Positions 42,886 through 54,499 of a stretch of 64,000 nucleotides of DNA are shown piece after piece. Both the position numbers and the translations under genes were made by a program. The notes under the pieces were generated by a model that ran no database searches, was not told where the DNA came from, and saw only the letters and a list, made by a program, of their open reading frames with translations. Source of the DNA: Dermanyssus gallinae (lineage: Eukaryota > Arthropoda > Arachnida > Mesostigmata > Dermanyssidae); NCBI GenBank assembly GCA_003439945.1, contig QVRM01000946.1, positions 303,501 to 367,500 of the forward strand, in the 5' to 3' direction. Every line of letters begins with the position of its first letter. Within the stretch, counting starts at the first letter, position 1.

Positions 42886-43398
42886 TCACGCGACGACTGG
42901 ACCAACATTGCTCGCACCATAGAGAACATCCTGCGCGCGAGAAGAAAAACCGTTTTGGTACTTTCTCACCTTGCCTGCCTCGGCGAGAGCTGAAGCATAT
43001 GCGGCCCGGGCCGCGCCAGCGCTGACCATTGAAGAGGCTAGTGAGTCAATAACTGTCGCGTCCCAAACCGATATACAACGGTTCTTGAGCGGGGTTAAGG
43101 TTAGACCGTCAGGTCTATTCCCGCCTTTTCTGTCTAGTCCGACGGGCTCCAGGACGCACGGTAGGCCACTGAAGCGTAAGGCTCTGCTGAAGGTTTCGTT
43201 CAAGGCTTGGTGTCTGGCTCGCCTACCTGCGCTGACGATACAGGATAGGTCGTGGCGTCCGTCCGGCTGGACGGCGTCTCCACAGACGCAAATGTGAGCG
43301 TGCACAAGGTCCGTCCGCAAACGAAGTCCGACCGCGATTCTGATCGACTCGTTATCTAAGAGCGTCCCAATCCGAGCACAGGAATGGTGTGGAGCCAT
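42886..43398 (-). pseudogene. Endonuclease-like domain of the minus-strand RLE-type LINE
   Basis: The 170-residue frame reads CVCGDAVQPDGRHDLSC, GRRARHQALNETFSRAL, NRPDGLTLTPL and SVWDATVIDSLA, parallel to the 36-kb copy. The Cys-His cluster, RH and PD...D positions are kept, although neighbouring frames are broken. The tail with LSLDVQRGNAASVRGTLQ (42799-42614) corresponds to LSLEIQRGSATSVLGTMR in the other copy. Confidence 0.8.
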
Positions 43399-43711
43399 GC
43401 GACCGCCCCTTTAGAGGAGACGGCTCGCAGCCTAGCCCTATCAGCATCTCTGGTGCTTCCCGCGATGAGATTTTCAACCCTTTCTTCTAACTGAATGCAT
43501 GACATCGCATGCTTAAGTTCTTCCAGCCACCCTTTAAGGGCTGCTGGATTTTCCTGCGGGAATAGAGGAACGCCTAACAACTCTAGATCCGTGCTAATAG
43601 TCCTGCACCCTGGGAAAGCCTCCAGCACTTCAGAATCAGTAGCTCCTTCAACGTCATAAACCTCGCACTTTGCAGGATTTTAGGCCAGGCCACTTCGTTT
43701 CGCGAACTCCA

Positions 43712-44454
43712 TTACTCTGTGAATGTCCCTGAGATTTGCATCAGGTTCTCCGCCCAGTATACCGTCGTCAAGTACCATACGTTTAGAGGGCACTCGAGAG
43801 AGTAGACTAACTCCTTGATAGCCAGGCAGAACTGCTGCACCCCAGTTTGCGACATTATGGTATCATGTGACAAAAGAAAGCAAGATGGCTCCTTATAAGC
43901 TAGCTCTACCTGGTGGAATATACTCAGTGCCAAGGCTTTGACCGCATGCAACAAGTAGTTCCTCCTAATAGTGTTAAAGGCGTTCTTGAGGTCAAGCTTA
44001 ACCACAAGAGTGGCTCCGGAGCGAGACTTCAAGAGGGGCCTTGTTAAATGCACCACGGCCTTCCATCCTCCCGGTGTCGCAAACTCGAACTGATGACTAC
44101 CAAAAGCACATGAGACGTCTGCCTTGCTTTCAAAGATGCACATCTTTGCCGCCAGCCTCCGGACAGCGAACGAGCATGCAGTGGGCCTCACACAACCATT
44201 CTTCCTCGTGAGGGCAAAAGGTCGGGCACCGAAGATGAGGGGTCGCCAGTCGGGGAAGGGCGATCCCCAACGAAGAAGATCGACGACCTTGGCCAGGGAG
44301 CCGCAAGCCTGTCGGCGGCAGCCCCTAACGCAGGGGACAACAGGTCTTGTAAGAGCCGTGGCCTGATGAAATCCAGGCCTGCTGCTGAACTACGGGAAAA
44401 CGTTTTTATGGCAGACCGGATGTTCTCGCCTGATGTAGTTGTAAGAGGGGGCAC
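43712..44454 (-). pseudogene. Reverse transcriptase of RLE-type LINE, catalytic core lesions
   Basis: Two minus-strand frames (44454-44188 and 44191-43712) cover the RT. SSAAGLDFIRPRLLQDLL is the finger block, VVKLDLKNAFNTIRR is motif A with its Asp, and MSQTGVQQ is the start of motif B. Motif B is then missing about eight residues (GVQQ joins directly to FCLAIKEL), and one base is lost at the catalytic motif C (VWYL followed by the shifted DDG frame). Either lesion alone would abolish polymerase activity. Confidence 0.75.
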
Positions 44455-44499
44455 GTTAGGAGGACTAGACCATGTTTGGAGTAAGGGCGCTGGAAGCGC

Positions 44500-45450
44500 T
44501 TATCCAGCAGCACGGCTATCTTGCTGGGGGTCTGCGCTAGCGTGTCTTCTAAGATCAAGACAATAGCTAGCCGGATGGTATCGATCGTCTGCTACCAATA
44601 AGGTCAAGGCGTTTTCCATCAGTAAAGTTGCGAAGGTTCTTCCAGACGATAACCGCCAACGAGCGATCATCCTTCCCACCATCGGGAAGGCGGGGGACGA
44701 CGGGCGCAAAAGAGAACAGTGTTCTCGCCAGGCAGTCTTGTCGTTATTATGTGCGACTGAGCACAACACTTTAGTGAACACTTCGGCAACCTGCCTATGT
44801 ATTGATTTTGGCAAGATGCGGACCGACCGCAAGCGGCGAGTGACATCTTGAATACGACTGACTAACTCATTCGCGGTAAACCGTAAGTTCGAAGACTCTG
44901 ACTCCCAGATCATGTTATGGGCACCTTCTCCTGGTGACACCGCGCAGATCTCCCTGAAGATTTTAAGCATCGAACCTTCGAAAAATTACACCTTTACCGA
45001 CCCGACAGTTGGTTGTTTTCGAAATCTGCCCTTGAACAAACTGATGGTTTCTGCTCTGGTGTCACCTCGAAGGTTATTGAGCTGTCGTTGCTCGCGTGAA
45101 ATGGTGGCTTTTTCCTTCTGCGAAACCACATAAGTGAATCCCTCGGAGTCCACTAGCCCGTGTGGTCCGCTTCCTGCCCCTGCCATATCAGATTGCCTGC
45201 GCCGCTTGCAACCGACGCAATCATGTGCCTACGCATCACTACTATCGTCGCTGCCGATTACAGTGCACTCCATTTCACCCTCAGGCATGGGCAATGCGGC
45301 CGCCTGTGCCGTAACGTCATCTGCCTTCGTCGTATTGTTCTCAACACTGGCGGTGGCGGCCCTCAGTTGTAACATGTCCAGCGAATCAGGTGGCTTATCC
45401 TGACCGGATATCACCAACTCGGCATGTTTATGCCGTAAGAAGCGTAACAC
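44500..45450 (-). pseudogene. N-terminal part of the RLE-type LINE ORF
   Basis: Frames 45450-45229, 45186-44986 and 44970-44500 follow each other with small gaps. They are acidic/Ser-rich first and then basic (ICAVSPGEGAHNMIWES, LRFTANELVSRIQDVTRRL). No zinc finger or Myb motif, common at the N-terminus of R2-like proteins, is visible. Assignment rests on position and order. Confidence 0.45.
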
Positions 45451-45781
45451 GAGTCACATAACAACGCTAATAAAAAATAAAAAAATAATAAAAAATAAGG
45501 AAACAATATATAACAAACACGGGAATTGAGCCCGGCGCCGAGCTACATTCTACACTGATGCTAGCAAGTCGAACACAGTCTTCTAGGTGTTGAGAGTGCA
45601 CAGTCAGAGAGCCTGAGAGGGATCCCTTAGACACTTGACTCTTCTAGGGTGCACTATCCACCAATAGAGAACTCAGTACGCACACTTTCGTCAATACACT
45701 TATCACTACAAAGTTTGAAGTCAAACCTCAGAAGCAAAAGAAAACGCGACTGCACTCTGCCAAATCGAACGGGCAAAAAAA

Positions 45782-45828
45782 ATTATATATATATATATAT
45801 ATTATATATATATATGTGTGTGTGTGTA
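45782..45828. repeat. (TA)n and (TG)n arrays
   Basis: TA tracts with one break followed by a short TG run. Confidence 0.9.
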
Positions 45829-45829
45829 T

Positions 45830-47190
45830 CAAGATATGCATTGGATAGTTGTTCCGGTTTTGGTTTCAGCCGATGTGCATCGATGCTGACCGCTCTCGTC
45901 GATTTTCAGCAATTTTAGTTAATTTTAGAAGAATTTATGAACTCAGTTGGTGTTCAAACAATTTGTTGTGAGATCGTTGAGCCAATTGTTGCTGCATGAA
46001 TTTGTTTTCTAGATCCAGTGTATACGCCTATGATACATCGCTCCGCGCGTCAATTCGCCTCGGTCACGCAACAGTTGTGCTCCCGAGAAAACATCGTGAG
46101 TTGAGTGTTCATCGCTGTGCCTTGCTGGATACTAAGATTTGTTCTGCCGCTCCTCCTCCGCTGGGCGATGACAAAGCCATCATTGTCCTCCTCGTATTTT
46201 ATTGCCTGTGTCTCCGTCGGCGATGTTGTGGCCGCTGCTGTTTTCTTTGCCATTGGCGTATTGTCATCCATCGGCGTGTTTGCTTTGAAGATAGTGGCGG
46301 TGTTGTTATTGTTGCAGCAGTCGCCGGTTGCTGCTGCTATCGCCGCTGTTAAGTCCCAGCTGGTGCAGGGCTACGCTTGGCACACCGAAGAGGCTGTCCT
46401 CTGCCTTCCTTCAACCCTGCCTGCCTTGTTTTTCTCCGCTTTTCGTGTTCCGTCCGTTTTCGCCACGCTAATATTTTCATATATAGCGCTTGATCAGTCC
46501 TCGGGGTATGCAAGTTGTTCCAGGAAAGCCTCTTCATCACCGGCGACCCTTCGTTGGAGCTCTGTGTGAAATTCCCACAGTCACTAAATTCCACTGTAGT
46601 AAACACAAACATCCCTTCATCAGGACGAGATTGAATTCCTGTGATTCACAGGAACTGCACGACACAGACTGTGTGTCGTCGGGGGTCACGGGCTCTAGAC
46701 ACCCCGCTTGAACACCCCGGGTTACAAATAATCAGTTGAACACCCCTGGTTATAATAAGTACCAGTTGCTTTCCCGTTTTAAACAGGAGCGAACACTTTG
46801 CACATTTGAACATCACGGCACGAAAACCGTAGCATCACGCTGACAAAGAAATGTCGATTTCTACAATGCAAATATTTGTCCTAATTTAATCATTTGTTTA
46901 GATATTTACTTCACCTCTTTGACCGACTGACGATGCCTGATAATGCGTTTTCAACCTAATTTATTTAAGTATCCGTTAAGAATGTTTACGTTTACGGCTG
47001 TGGGGACCGGCGTAACTCGTTGGTAAATGTATTTAGCTATGTTGCCTGTTGTAATTGTAGACACTGATTTACGTATGTCTACAATTACAACGGCCAACAA
47101 AGCTTACGTCGACTAACGGCCCTTTCAGTCGCCGGCCAGGATCAGTTCGGAACTAGCCCATTTTGCTAATGACCCTACCACTGTACCTCC
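45830..47190. other. No supported gene
   Basis: GTT/GCT-rich sequence at 46200-46350 opens hydrophobic ORFs on the + strand (46105-46569). A minus-strand frame (46271-46050) reads DNDGFVIAQRRRS, reminiscent of LINE ORF1 N-termini. Neither is strong enough to call. Confidence 0.3.
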
Positions 47191-47214
47191 GGGCACTAGC
47201 GTCTCAAAAAAGAA

Positions 47215-47480
47215 CAGCTTAGTGTTGTGTGCTTAGCAGCAGGGGCTCCCCTGATTCGAACGGGATCATCGTCATACCGTCAGGCCGTTTACCGTCTAGA
47301 TTAAGCTTCGTGGTTTAAGCGTACTTAGGTTCTACCAAAAGCGCGTTGATGCCAGCGTGCATCGCCACGCGGCCATCGTTATCGCGGCATGATAACGGAT
47401 GTTAATGTACCATAACGTCCACCGGTTCTCCGCATCTACACTGATGGGGCTGCATCAACGTTGCGCCCAGTCGAGAGAGC
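47215..47480 (-). pseudogene. Third copy of the RLE-type LINE, endonuclease domain only recognisable
   Basis: Minus-strand frame reads HQCRCGEPVDVMVH, stop, HPLSCRDNDGRVAMHAGIN, stop, then DGKRPDGMTMIPF. The order Cys-x-Cys, His, Cys, GR, H and KRPDGMT-IPF matches the 36-kb and 43-kb copies. Two stops in 80 codons show it is old. Sequence up to about 48700 on the same strand may be the rest of the element, but I cannot align it. Confidence 0.75.
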
Positions 47481-48699
47481 CCACGCTCTTCCTCATACTA
47501 AAGTTTTCGAAAAACGCACCATAAGTGGCATTATGAGCCAAACGGATTAAACGTGTCCTCCTCTTTCCTCGTGACGTCGCTTTTAAACTCTTCTGGAATA
47601 ACATCGTCTACGAAAAATTCCTGCACCACCTCACCTGCGACATGGATGCCACTAGCTCGGGGCGACTTTGAATGACAATGTCAAAAACGCCAGACTGGCC
47701 CTAAAATAAATGCCTAGTATGTCTGAACCCAAGAGGGAATTTATCCAGGACAACATCAAGACTCCGGAAAATAATGGAACTCCCAGTAATCCCGAGTTCT
47801 AAAAAGTAATTACCTTTAGACTACGCAAGAACTCCCGGGGTGTCCCAGACGCGTGTTCGTCCACGTCGAGTCTTCGGGCAGAAACAATGCTTCGCACTTA
47901 ACTGCATGGGGTTCCTATCCGCTCATTGACTTATATCTTCCGAGACGTCCCACAGAGAACTGGCACATCAAGGGCTCCGTTACCTAACTAACATAAATTG
48001 GGTGGGCATTCTAGCAATGCGATCAGTACTTGAACCGTTAAGGAAAAACGGGCGGTCCAAATAGATCACCTTGCTGGACTCCTGTTTCTGACTATTATCT
48101 GACTGATTGTTTGTATGGTTTGGTAGGATATCCGGGCTAACCACGGATAACGTTCCATTCTTTTTCTTGTAGGAGAACGTAACGTCACTGACACAACAAA
48201 ATATAGTGCGTACCATGCTTGATTATCGTGGTCAGTGACTATGTCCCTTAAGGCTTTAGTCACCTACTCCGCTGCGGGCCAAGTAGTTGTCTGCGTAGCC
48301 GCACTTTCAATAAACTCTCGGCATGGAGATTCTGTTTGCAAAGTAATCCACTCTCTGGCAACTAAGGCGCGAAACTGAGGAGTCTAGCTCCAAAACGACC
48401 GTTTGTAACCGGTATGCTGAGAATATACCGGTTCCCACCGTGGAAGGGGGCGTAAGCGATCAATGGTGAGGATGAGTATATTTACAAATTTTCTATTTCC
48501 CTCTAGGGGGCCGCATAAAAAGGTCAAGCATACATGAAGACGTATCAGAAGCTTGTCCGTCACCTCCGATTCGATAAATGCCAGTCTAACGTATAGGATC
48601 CTCATAGACCCCTGCTATACAATGAACCATGCATAAGGTGTTCCCAATAATCTGCTGGCATTTAAAAACATGTCCGCGCTTAGCTCTGCCCTTTCCACA

Positions 48700-50160
48700 T
48701 TCTGCTCTTTTCGGGGCTCAATGAACAAGTACGAAAAGATTGTGATCATTTGATGAAAAGGAAAACTTCATATGCTCGGCTAAAAAAAACCGCGGTAGCC
48801 GACAATGCGGAACAATGTTCAGAAACATCGGTTCAGCGGCACCCGTGCACCTTACACTTATGTATTAAGCGATTCGTCAGTAATTATGAAAGCCAATAAT
48901 AATACACCTGCAGATACACGTAATTCTATAAGATGTGGTGAAAGATGCTCTAGGTACCACGCGGCATCGTGTGCTGCGTCATTGTGCCATCGTTGAATAG
49001 CCTATTGATGCGACTCGGCGGAGGCAAGGCGCGGGCGCACAGCAGGTTAGCTTTAATCACTCTTAGTATTTGTATAATAATTCGAAACCTACATACAAGA
49101 CAATTGTATTCTTAAAAACACTAAATAAAAACATATGCTTTAGCTAAACAAAATCGCAAATTGGAGGCAACTTTCATAGTACGGTCAATTGTAATAGAAA
49201 CATTAGGGGCCATAGGCGAATCGACATTACATTTACCGAAGAAAATTGGAGAACGAGCAGAACGTGAGAATGATAAAAAAAAGGGCGGGAGTTTTTGTTG
49301 CAGATAATATTATTTGAAGTTCAACGTGGAACGGCGGCCGCGTTGCCAGGCTCCTTGCCCATAGGCAGTGGTTTACCGGGTGTTGATCTGTTGATGTATC
49401 AAGTACATATTTTGTGTAATGTGGTTAATACGTAGACATCTGGCGCTGGGCAATCCTGTTTCTGTAGGCAGAACCGGCAATTTGCCGTATGAGAACGGAA
49501 AAGTCGAAGTCGACCCGGTTGTGCCGCTGACAACGGCTAGGCGGCTTGTAGCCTCAGTAGCAAACCTAACCGACCCAACGGGATACACGCTGTTTTGTGC
49601 TTATTCTCCCTTCGTTTCACGCCCACTTTTTGGAGATGGTAACACACGTTTACTCGGTACTGCTCTTCCAGACGCGCATTGGCAAAAACGCAAGCACGAA
49701 TGACGCAAATGCAATATTTTCAACCCTATCCAGCCAGACTTCAGCGCACCCAGCCCGAGTCTCGGGCTGGACACAACGACAGGCCACTGCCGCATCCGAC
49801 GAGTTCATTTTACGGAGTGAACTTGAGGACCAGAACATGAGGGAATGTGTTTTGCCTCGAAACCGTTTTCTGCTAAAAATATGTCTGTCCCAAAAGAGGT
49901 TCATACTTCAAAACAGCATCGTTGTGAGTTGCCATGTTCGTTAACGCGTGCCTGAGGACAGTCGCTAAGGAAAAAATCGCTAATGTTTAAAAAAATATCC
50001 GAAAAAATTTCCATCTTAAAGTTTGTGAACGTTGCCGGGTTTTTCCTTCGTAAACAAATTGGCGAGCTACGCGGGGCAGTTGAAAGCCCCCAGGAGCATT
50101 TCGATAGATGACAACGATGGAAAAGACTCCGACTTGCTATCCTGTTCTGGTAAAGACCCT
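48700..50160. other. No supported gene
   Basis: An ORF at 49419-49703 (+, 94 aa) and its neighbours show no domain. No repeat partner was found. Confidence 0.3.

Positions 50161-50161
<1 letters not shown>

Positions 50162-50209
<48 letters not shown>
50162..50209. repeat. (TA)n array
   Basis: About 48 nt of TA, 290 nt before the membrane-protein exon. Confidence 0.97.
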
Positions 50210-50211
<2 letters not shown>

Positions 50212-50494
50212 CTTAACTATAAATTAACCATATGCAAGTTCCGGCTCTCCAGCGTCAGGACGCTTGCACTCTTGTAGAAACAAGACGCATGCTTTCTAGT
50301 AGATTGTTGGCGCCTGACGTGCGCAGTGATTAAGCCTAGTATCGAAACGCTATCAGCCGATCGGTGTTTCGTTAACAAAAACGATTGACTCTTTTTAAGA
50401 GATAACGAAACAAACTGTCAGTACGGTACGGATCAAACAAGGTTCCGCTCGAACAGACGCGTAACTCCCGTTCCCCCCGCCAGCTCAGCTTTCA

Positions 50495-50824
50495 ATGCCC
50501 AGAGATGTCGTATCTCCAAGCCCTGACAGTGAACAAGATAGCAGTTCGGAAAAGCAGCGGCCGGGCACAAAATCCAAAAGAGGTACACGCGGTAGTAAGA
50601 AGGCTATGCATGGTGGCAAAGAAAATAACAAACCGATCGTAACCAACACGAGAAAACCAGCTGCTACCAAGAAGCCTTCTAAGTGCTTAGTTTTTCTGTG
50701 CATTTTGATCATTGTGGCGTTTGGCGCGATAGGGTTTGGGGCCGGATTTGCTACCGCAATATTTTTACCTATCAAAGCAAATGCTACGACTGTCAGAACA
50801 AAAATTGCAACTTTAATGCATTCG
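50495..50824 (+). CDS. Probable first coding exon of a type II membrane protein (unknown family)
   Basis: I do not recognise the family. ATG starts a frame with a 63-residue, Lys/Ser/Pro-rich, strongly basic cytoplasmic-type N-terminus, then one hydrophobic segment (residues 66-92, CLVFLCILIIVAFGAIGFGA and on), then NAT, a sequon on the far side. A perfect donor, GTGAGT, follows residue 110 at 50825, giving an exon of exactly 110 codons. Alternatively the frame stays open to 50980 (161 residues, Ser/Thr/Lys-rich tail). A short basic tail, one anchor and a donor are typical of first exons of membrane-bound ectoenzymes, such as M13 peptidases, but no downstream catalytic exon was found in the remaining 13 kb. 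An old duplicate of the flank lies near 56.7 kb. Confidence 0.5.
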
Positions 50825-50879
50825 GTGAGTACAGCTTCTCAAAAAGTGGCTGATCGTCCATACTCTACTCCTGATTCTA

Positions 50880-51270
50880 GCTCGCCCGCCAAAACTCAAC
50901 CGTCCAGCAGAATTACGAGAAGCACTTCTAAAAAGTCACGATCATCGCACGGGTTTTCTAACAATGTACATAAACTTTAAACTTTTCCGTCTGGCTTCGA
51001 CAATCCGTCGACGCGTTAACTTATTTTCAGTCGTCTTAGCAGAAGTGCCCTGTTCTTCTGTGAACTCGTCGTAGGCCTACCGCCCTTTCACTTTCGACCA
51101 ACACCACATTACAGCGGTGTAAAATGACAGAAGCATCGTATGCACTGGCTACTTCAACGCTAACTAAGAAGCGAAGGATTCGCCATTTTACCAGTAAAAC
51201 TTCTACTGAATTACAAAGGAGCTTAGTATCGTCAACTGTTCATGAAAACGTAGATGCGCAGTGTCGTGTT
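50880..51270 (+). repeat. Duplicated block, copy 1
   Basis: Aligns with about 56650-57010 in the same orientation: shared TCCGTCGACGCGTTAA / TCCGTCGATGCGTTAA, TCTGTGAACTC, TAGGCCTA and AGCTTAGTATC blocks. It includes the 3' part of the 50495-50980 ORF. Confidence 0.75.
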
Positions 51271-51414
51271 TTCACAAAAATAAATGCTATCGTTGTACAA
51301 CAAGTTTGTTTCCAAGTACGTGTTTCTCTATTTATGTATGTATATGTTTATATAAGCGTCATTGTAATCTATATTAGACAACACGCTTTTCTTCTATACG
51401 CATTGCATACTTAA
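51124..51414 (+). CDS. Small ORF of unknown function downstream of the membrane-protein exon
   Basis: A 96-residue frame begins MTEASYALATSTLTKKRRIR and ends in a hydrophobic Tyr/Val/Ile-rich stretch. Its first ~50 codons lie in the block that is duplicated at 56.87-57.0 kb, where the frame is broken. It could be an exon of the same locus or chance. Confidence 0.2.
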   Translation: MTEASYALATSTLTKKRRIRHFTSKTSTELQRSLVSSTVHENVDAQCRVFTKINAIVVQQVCFQVRVSLFMYVYVYISVIVIYIRQHAFLLYALHT

Positions 51415-51419
51415 ATTTA

Positions 51420-52610
51420 ATTTCGTCAGGTAATATAGCATCATTTTCATACTTAATTCACTCATATTGAGTATGCATATAACATAAACACTTATACAGA
51501 TTATACAATTATACAGTCAGCTGCTCGCGGCATGTTATTATTGCATACTTAACTATCCGTATTCAATCGCGCAAAAGGTCGTGATTTACATTATTGTTTA
51601 ATTCCGTAGTACGACTAAAGCATGAGTAGTATGAGCGCAGTGCGTAACAGATTCAAGGGCTGATTAAACTACGACATAGAGAACGTACCTGTTTGAACTC
51701 GTTTTAAAGTCGGATTTAGTTTTTCTGAGTTAAATGAAAGCTGGCCGATATGCGGTACTCATTCTGCCATGGCAAATATATATCTGGACCTCTAGAAATT
51801 TCTCAAGATAATCCGAGACTAGGCGCCATATATAGCTATATTTTTTTTTCTTAAAGAGATTCAAGAGATAAATAAACTAACGTTTTCTACGGTTTTTCAG
51901 AATTGGCTACGGAAAGCGTGTCATCTCCGCATCTCGAAAATAATAACGTAGTTTACTTATCTCTTGAACCTCCTTTATCGGCCTTTGACCTAATGACTGC
52001 ACTGCACTCGTGCCGAGGGTTGTCACGTGGAAGTTGAAATTGAACATCTGGGTGCAACCAACATTTTTCGGTAGTTGGGTCTAACCTATTCGTGGACAGT
52101 TAAAAGGGAAATACAATTTGACCTAACTGAACACGTGTTTTCCTCCTCATACTTTGTTTTAGACAATTCTCTAATTTTGTCTTCGGTGGAGCACCGTGGC
52201 GGAGGGGTCCTTAATCGCTGTGCGTACCAACCTGTGGCCTGTAGCGCGCAAACACGACAGGGTACCTACAGGCTCGCCGTACCTGCAAGTATGGTGTACT
52301 ACAATCATTGCTAATTCGTGTGCAATTGTTGTCAAGTAAGGTATTAGGTGCACCTGCCACAAACGTTTGTATTTAGAAGAAAATAATTTCATTTCGAATG
52401 GGTCTGAATCAACCACCAGATGCTCACCGAGTGTGGAACTCGACCTAGACCCTGAGAGTAGCACGGTTGGCATAGAAGACTTCGGCGGTCGAGTATCAGG
52501 CGCTGGTCTGCAATGAGACAGATTAATGCTGTCTCTTTTAGACTTAGAGGTGGGCGGTTATTGGGTAAGCCCTGGCATCGAAACCACCTGGTGAACACGA
52601 TGAGAGTGCT
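51420..52610. other. No recognised gene
   Basis: A+T-rich sequence with only short ORFs and no motif that I can name. Confidence 0.35.
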
Positions 52611-52619
52611 GTGAAATGG

Positions 52620-53640
52620 AAAAGGTCCGTGGTGCTCGCGAGCCTGCTACCACGTTGAAGTGCTCGGATTCCAGCGTCAAGCAAGTGCAAGATCACCATC
52701 ATTATTTTGAGCGTAGAAATGCTTATAAAAGACTCTGCTATGATCATAAAAAGGAGCAAAATGTGGGAACTCTGTGAGGAGACCCGCCAATAGTATCATA
52801 AGCATTGGAATCAGTCACTCTCTTGGCGGTAGCACTTTGTGACTTTTTTAACGCAATTATAAGGAGCGGGTGGACGCCCAACGTCTAGCATGTCGCCAGA
52901 CTTTCCCTTCTGTTCAAGGGAAAGCATAGCAGTGGCAAAAAAGATCCAAATCTCTATTAGAGCACACATTGACGAAGATTTTCTGCAAATTGGTTATTTG
53001 GCGGATTGAGCAAATGGTTGAAGAGGACCATTTTCCGGAGCAATTCGGCTCTAGGAGACACCCGCGATGCAATCCACGTTCTACGCTCAGAAATCGAGCA
53101 AGGTATGGCACAACCCAAAGTTCATCTGTATGCGGTTTTTATTGGCTGCGTCAAGGTCTTTGACAAAGCCCCTCTCATCTGCTGGCTGAAGTATTGCAAC
53201 GAGCTAGAGTGTGTGGCTCTCTCCTGAGTATAATAGCAAGTTTCTTTCATGACGACACGTTGTTGGTAGACGGTGAGCATTGTGTATTGAAGATTAAGCA
53301 AACGTTTGTGGGAACTCCGTGAGGATACCCGCCAAGAGTATCAGAAAGCCGTGGTGATGATGCATGCAGATGATATCGTGGTGTCTCAGAGCGACCTAGG
53401 TGCCATAAAGCGTTTTACCTCTATGGTAAAGGTGTTCCTTGTCTTGAAGGGACACCAAGAAAACCAAAGCCATAAAACTCAGGCGTGGAGGCCGATAGGC
53501 TGCTAGAGACGTTATACGTTGCTGAGGCCAACCATTGGAGTTTGCTAACTCTGTCCAGTATATTGGCTTTCGGGTTCATTACATAGGAACGACGTTCACA
53601 GCGCATATAAACGAAACAGTACGGAAGGTAGTTCTCTTTA
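52620..53640 (+). pseudogene. Decayed LINE reverse transcriptase
   Basis: In shifting + strand frames: NAYKRLCYDHKKEQN, LTKIFCKLVIWRIEQM (finger region), HFPEQFGSRR with HVLRSEIEQGM, LYAVFIGCVKVFDKAP (motif A), a FVGTP-type motif B near 53310, MMHADDIVVSQ (motif C, A-D-D) and FTSMVKVFLVLKG (thumb). This is a complete RT in order but with many stops and shifts. A related scrap occurs at 2.2-2.4 kb. Confidence 0.75.
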
Positions 53641-53929
53641 CGGGGAAGTAGGCAATGTCCGAATACTGTCCGTTTTCTTAGCAGTGAGCCTTAACATTGT
53701 TCTGGGGTTGATGTATGGTCTTGACTGAGTGTGGAACAACCTCACGCTGGCAACTTTTAACTTGAGAGGTGTTATTTATTATATATGAAGCGGGTCTTTG
53801 TTTGGCTATCCGAGCAAAGAGCCGCGTTGTGTATCTCATGTTAGGGTGTTCATCACCTATTGAAGCGATCCTACTAAGGCTGAAGATGCCGCGTACAGTA
53901 CTTAAAGAATGTTTTATTTTGGAGTGGAA

Positions 53930-54215
53930 AGCTAAAGTTAAACAGGCCAGACGAGAGGTCAGGGGTTTGGACGTTTACATTGTTACAGTTACTGTCAGGA
54001 CAAGTAGAGTTACCCGGCTGTTGACCATCGGGGTGCCCTACTTGTCCCGCCAAGCATCCACGGTGGCCTCTCTAGCCAAGGTAAGGTCTATGTTCCCGTC
54101 ATCAAATCGCTCGCTTTCTTCCCCCGTCGCCAAATCCTAGCGCAGCATCCTGGCGAAAACCCGTAGGGCTGCCGTAGAGATCATTCTATACCGCCCTGCT
54201 CACCCGCATGAGCAT
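53930..54215 (-). pseudogene. R1-like LINE remnant
   Basis: Minus-strand frame reads RYRMISTAALRVFARML, stop, DLATGEESERFDDGNIDLTL and REATVDAWRD, matching AYRTVSTAALLVLSKMLPWD, ASERAERWKDGDLDLTT of the 31.5-kb copy. Confidence 0.75.
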
Positions 54216-54499
54216 GGTTGCTGCATCGGGCAGAGTGCCTACCGATTGCACGCCGTTCTAAATACCCTTTGTGCCCATTTTGGAGAGACATAAGGGCAAA
54301 TAGATTCTGCCACCAGAGACTTGTAGATGACGTTTGGCTTCGGCTCCCTCCGATGTGGGCCAGATTTTCTTTGTTGGTCGTCTGTCCTAAGGAGATACGC
54401 CGAGAGTGCGTTGAGGACCTAGCTGCTCTAAACTACCCTACTACGACTTCTTACCTTAAGGAAGCCCTCTGCAGGCGCCGTTCAAATGTCTGCCTTCGC

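Larger units (their letters stand above)
42530..45455 (-). mobile_element. RLE-type LINE, longest copy (~2.9 kb), decayed
   Basis: On the minus strand the parts follow in order: N-terminal region (from 45450), pre-RT region (44970-44500), RT fingers and palm (44454-43712), post-RT (43628-43356), endonuclease-like domain (43398-42886) and a C-terminal tail to about 42614. The 3' end resembles that of the 36-37 kb copy. Several frameshifts and stops interrupt it. It gives the overall plan of a one-ORF LINE with RT first and nuclease last. Confidence 0.8.

Noticed and set aside
45520..45560. GGGCTCAATTCCCG on the minus strand resembling a tRNA T-arm
   Set aside because: No acceptor stem, anticodon arm or A-box could be paired around it.
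46105..46569. 154-residue hydrophobic ORF, possible membrane protein
   Set aside because: Hydrophobicity follows from GTT/GCT-rich low-complexity DNA; no start context, splice site or conserved motif.
47240..47275. B-box-like GTTCGAATC on the minus strand, possible tRNA
   Set aside because: The sequence is explained by the RPDGMTMIPFES codons of the third endonuclease-LINE copy; there is no A-box or cloverleaf.
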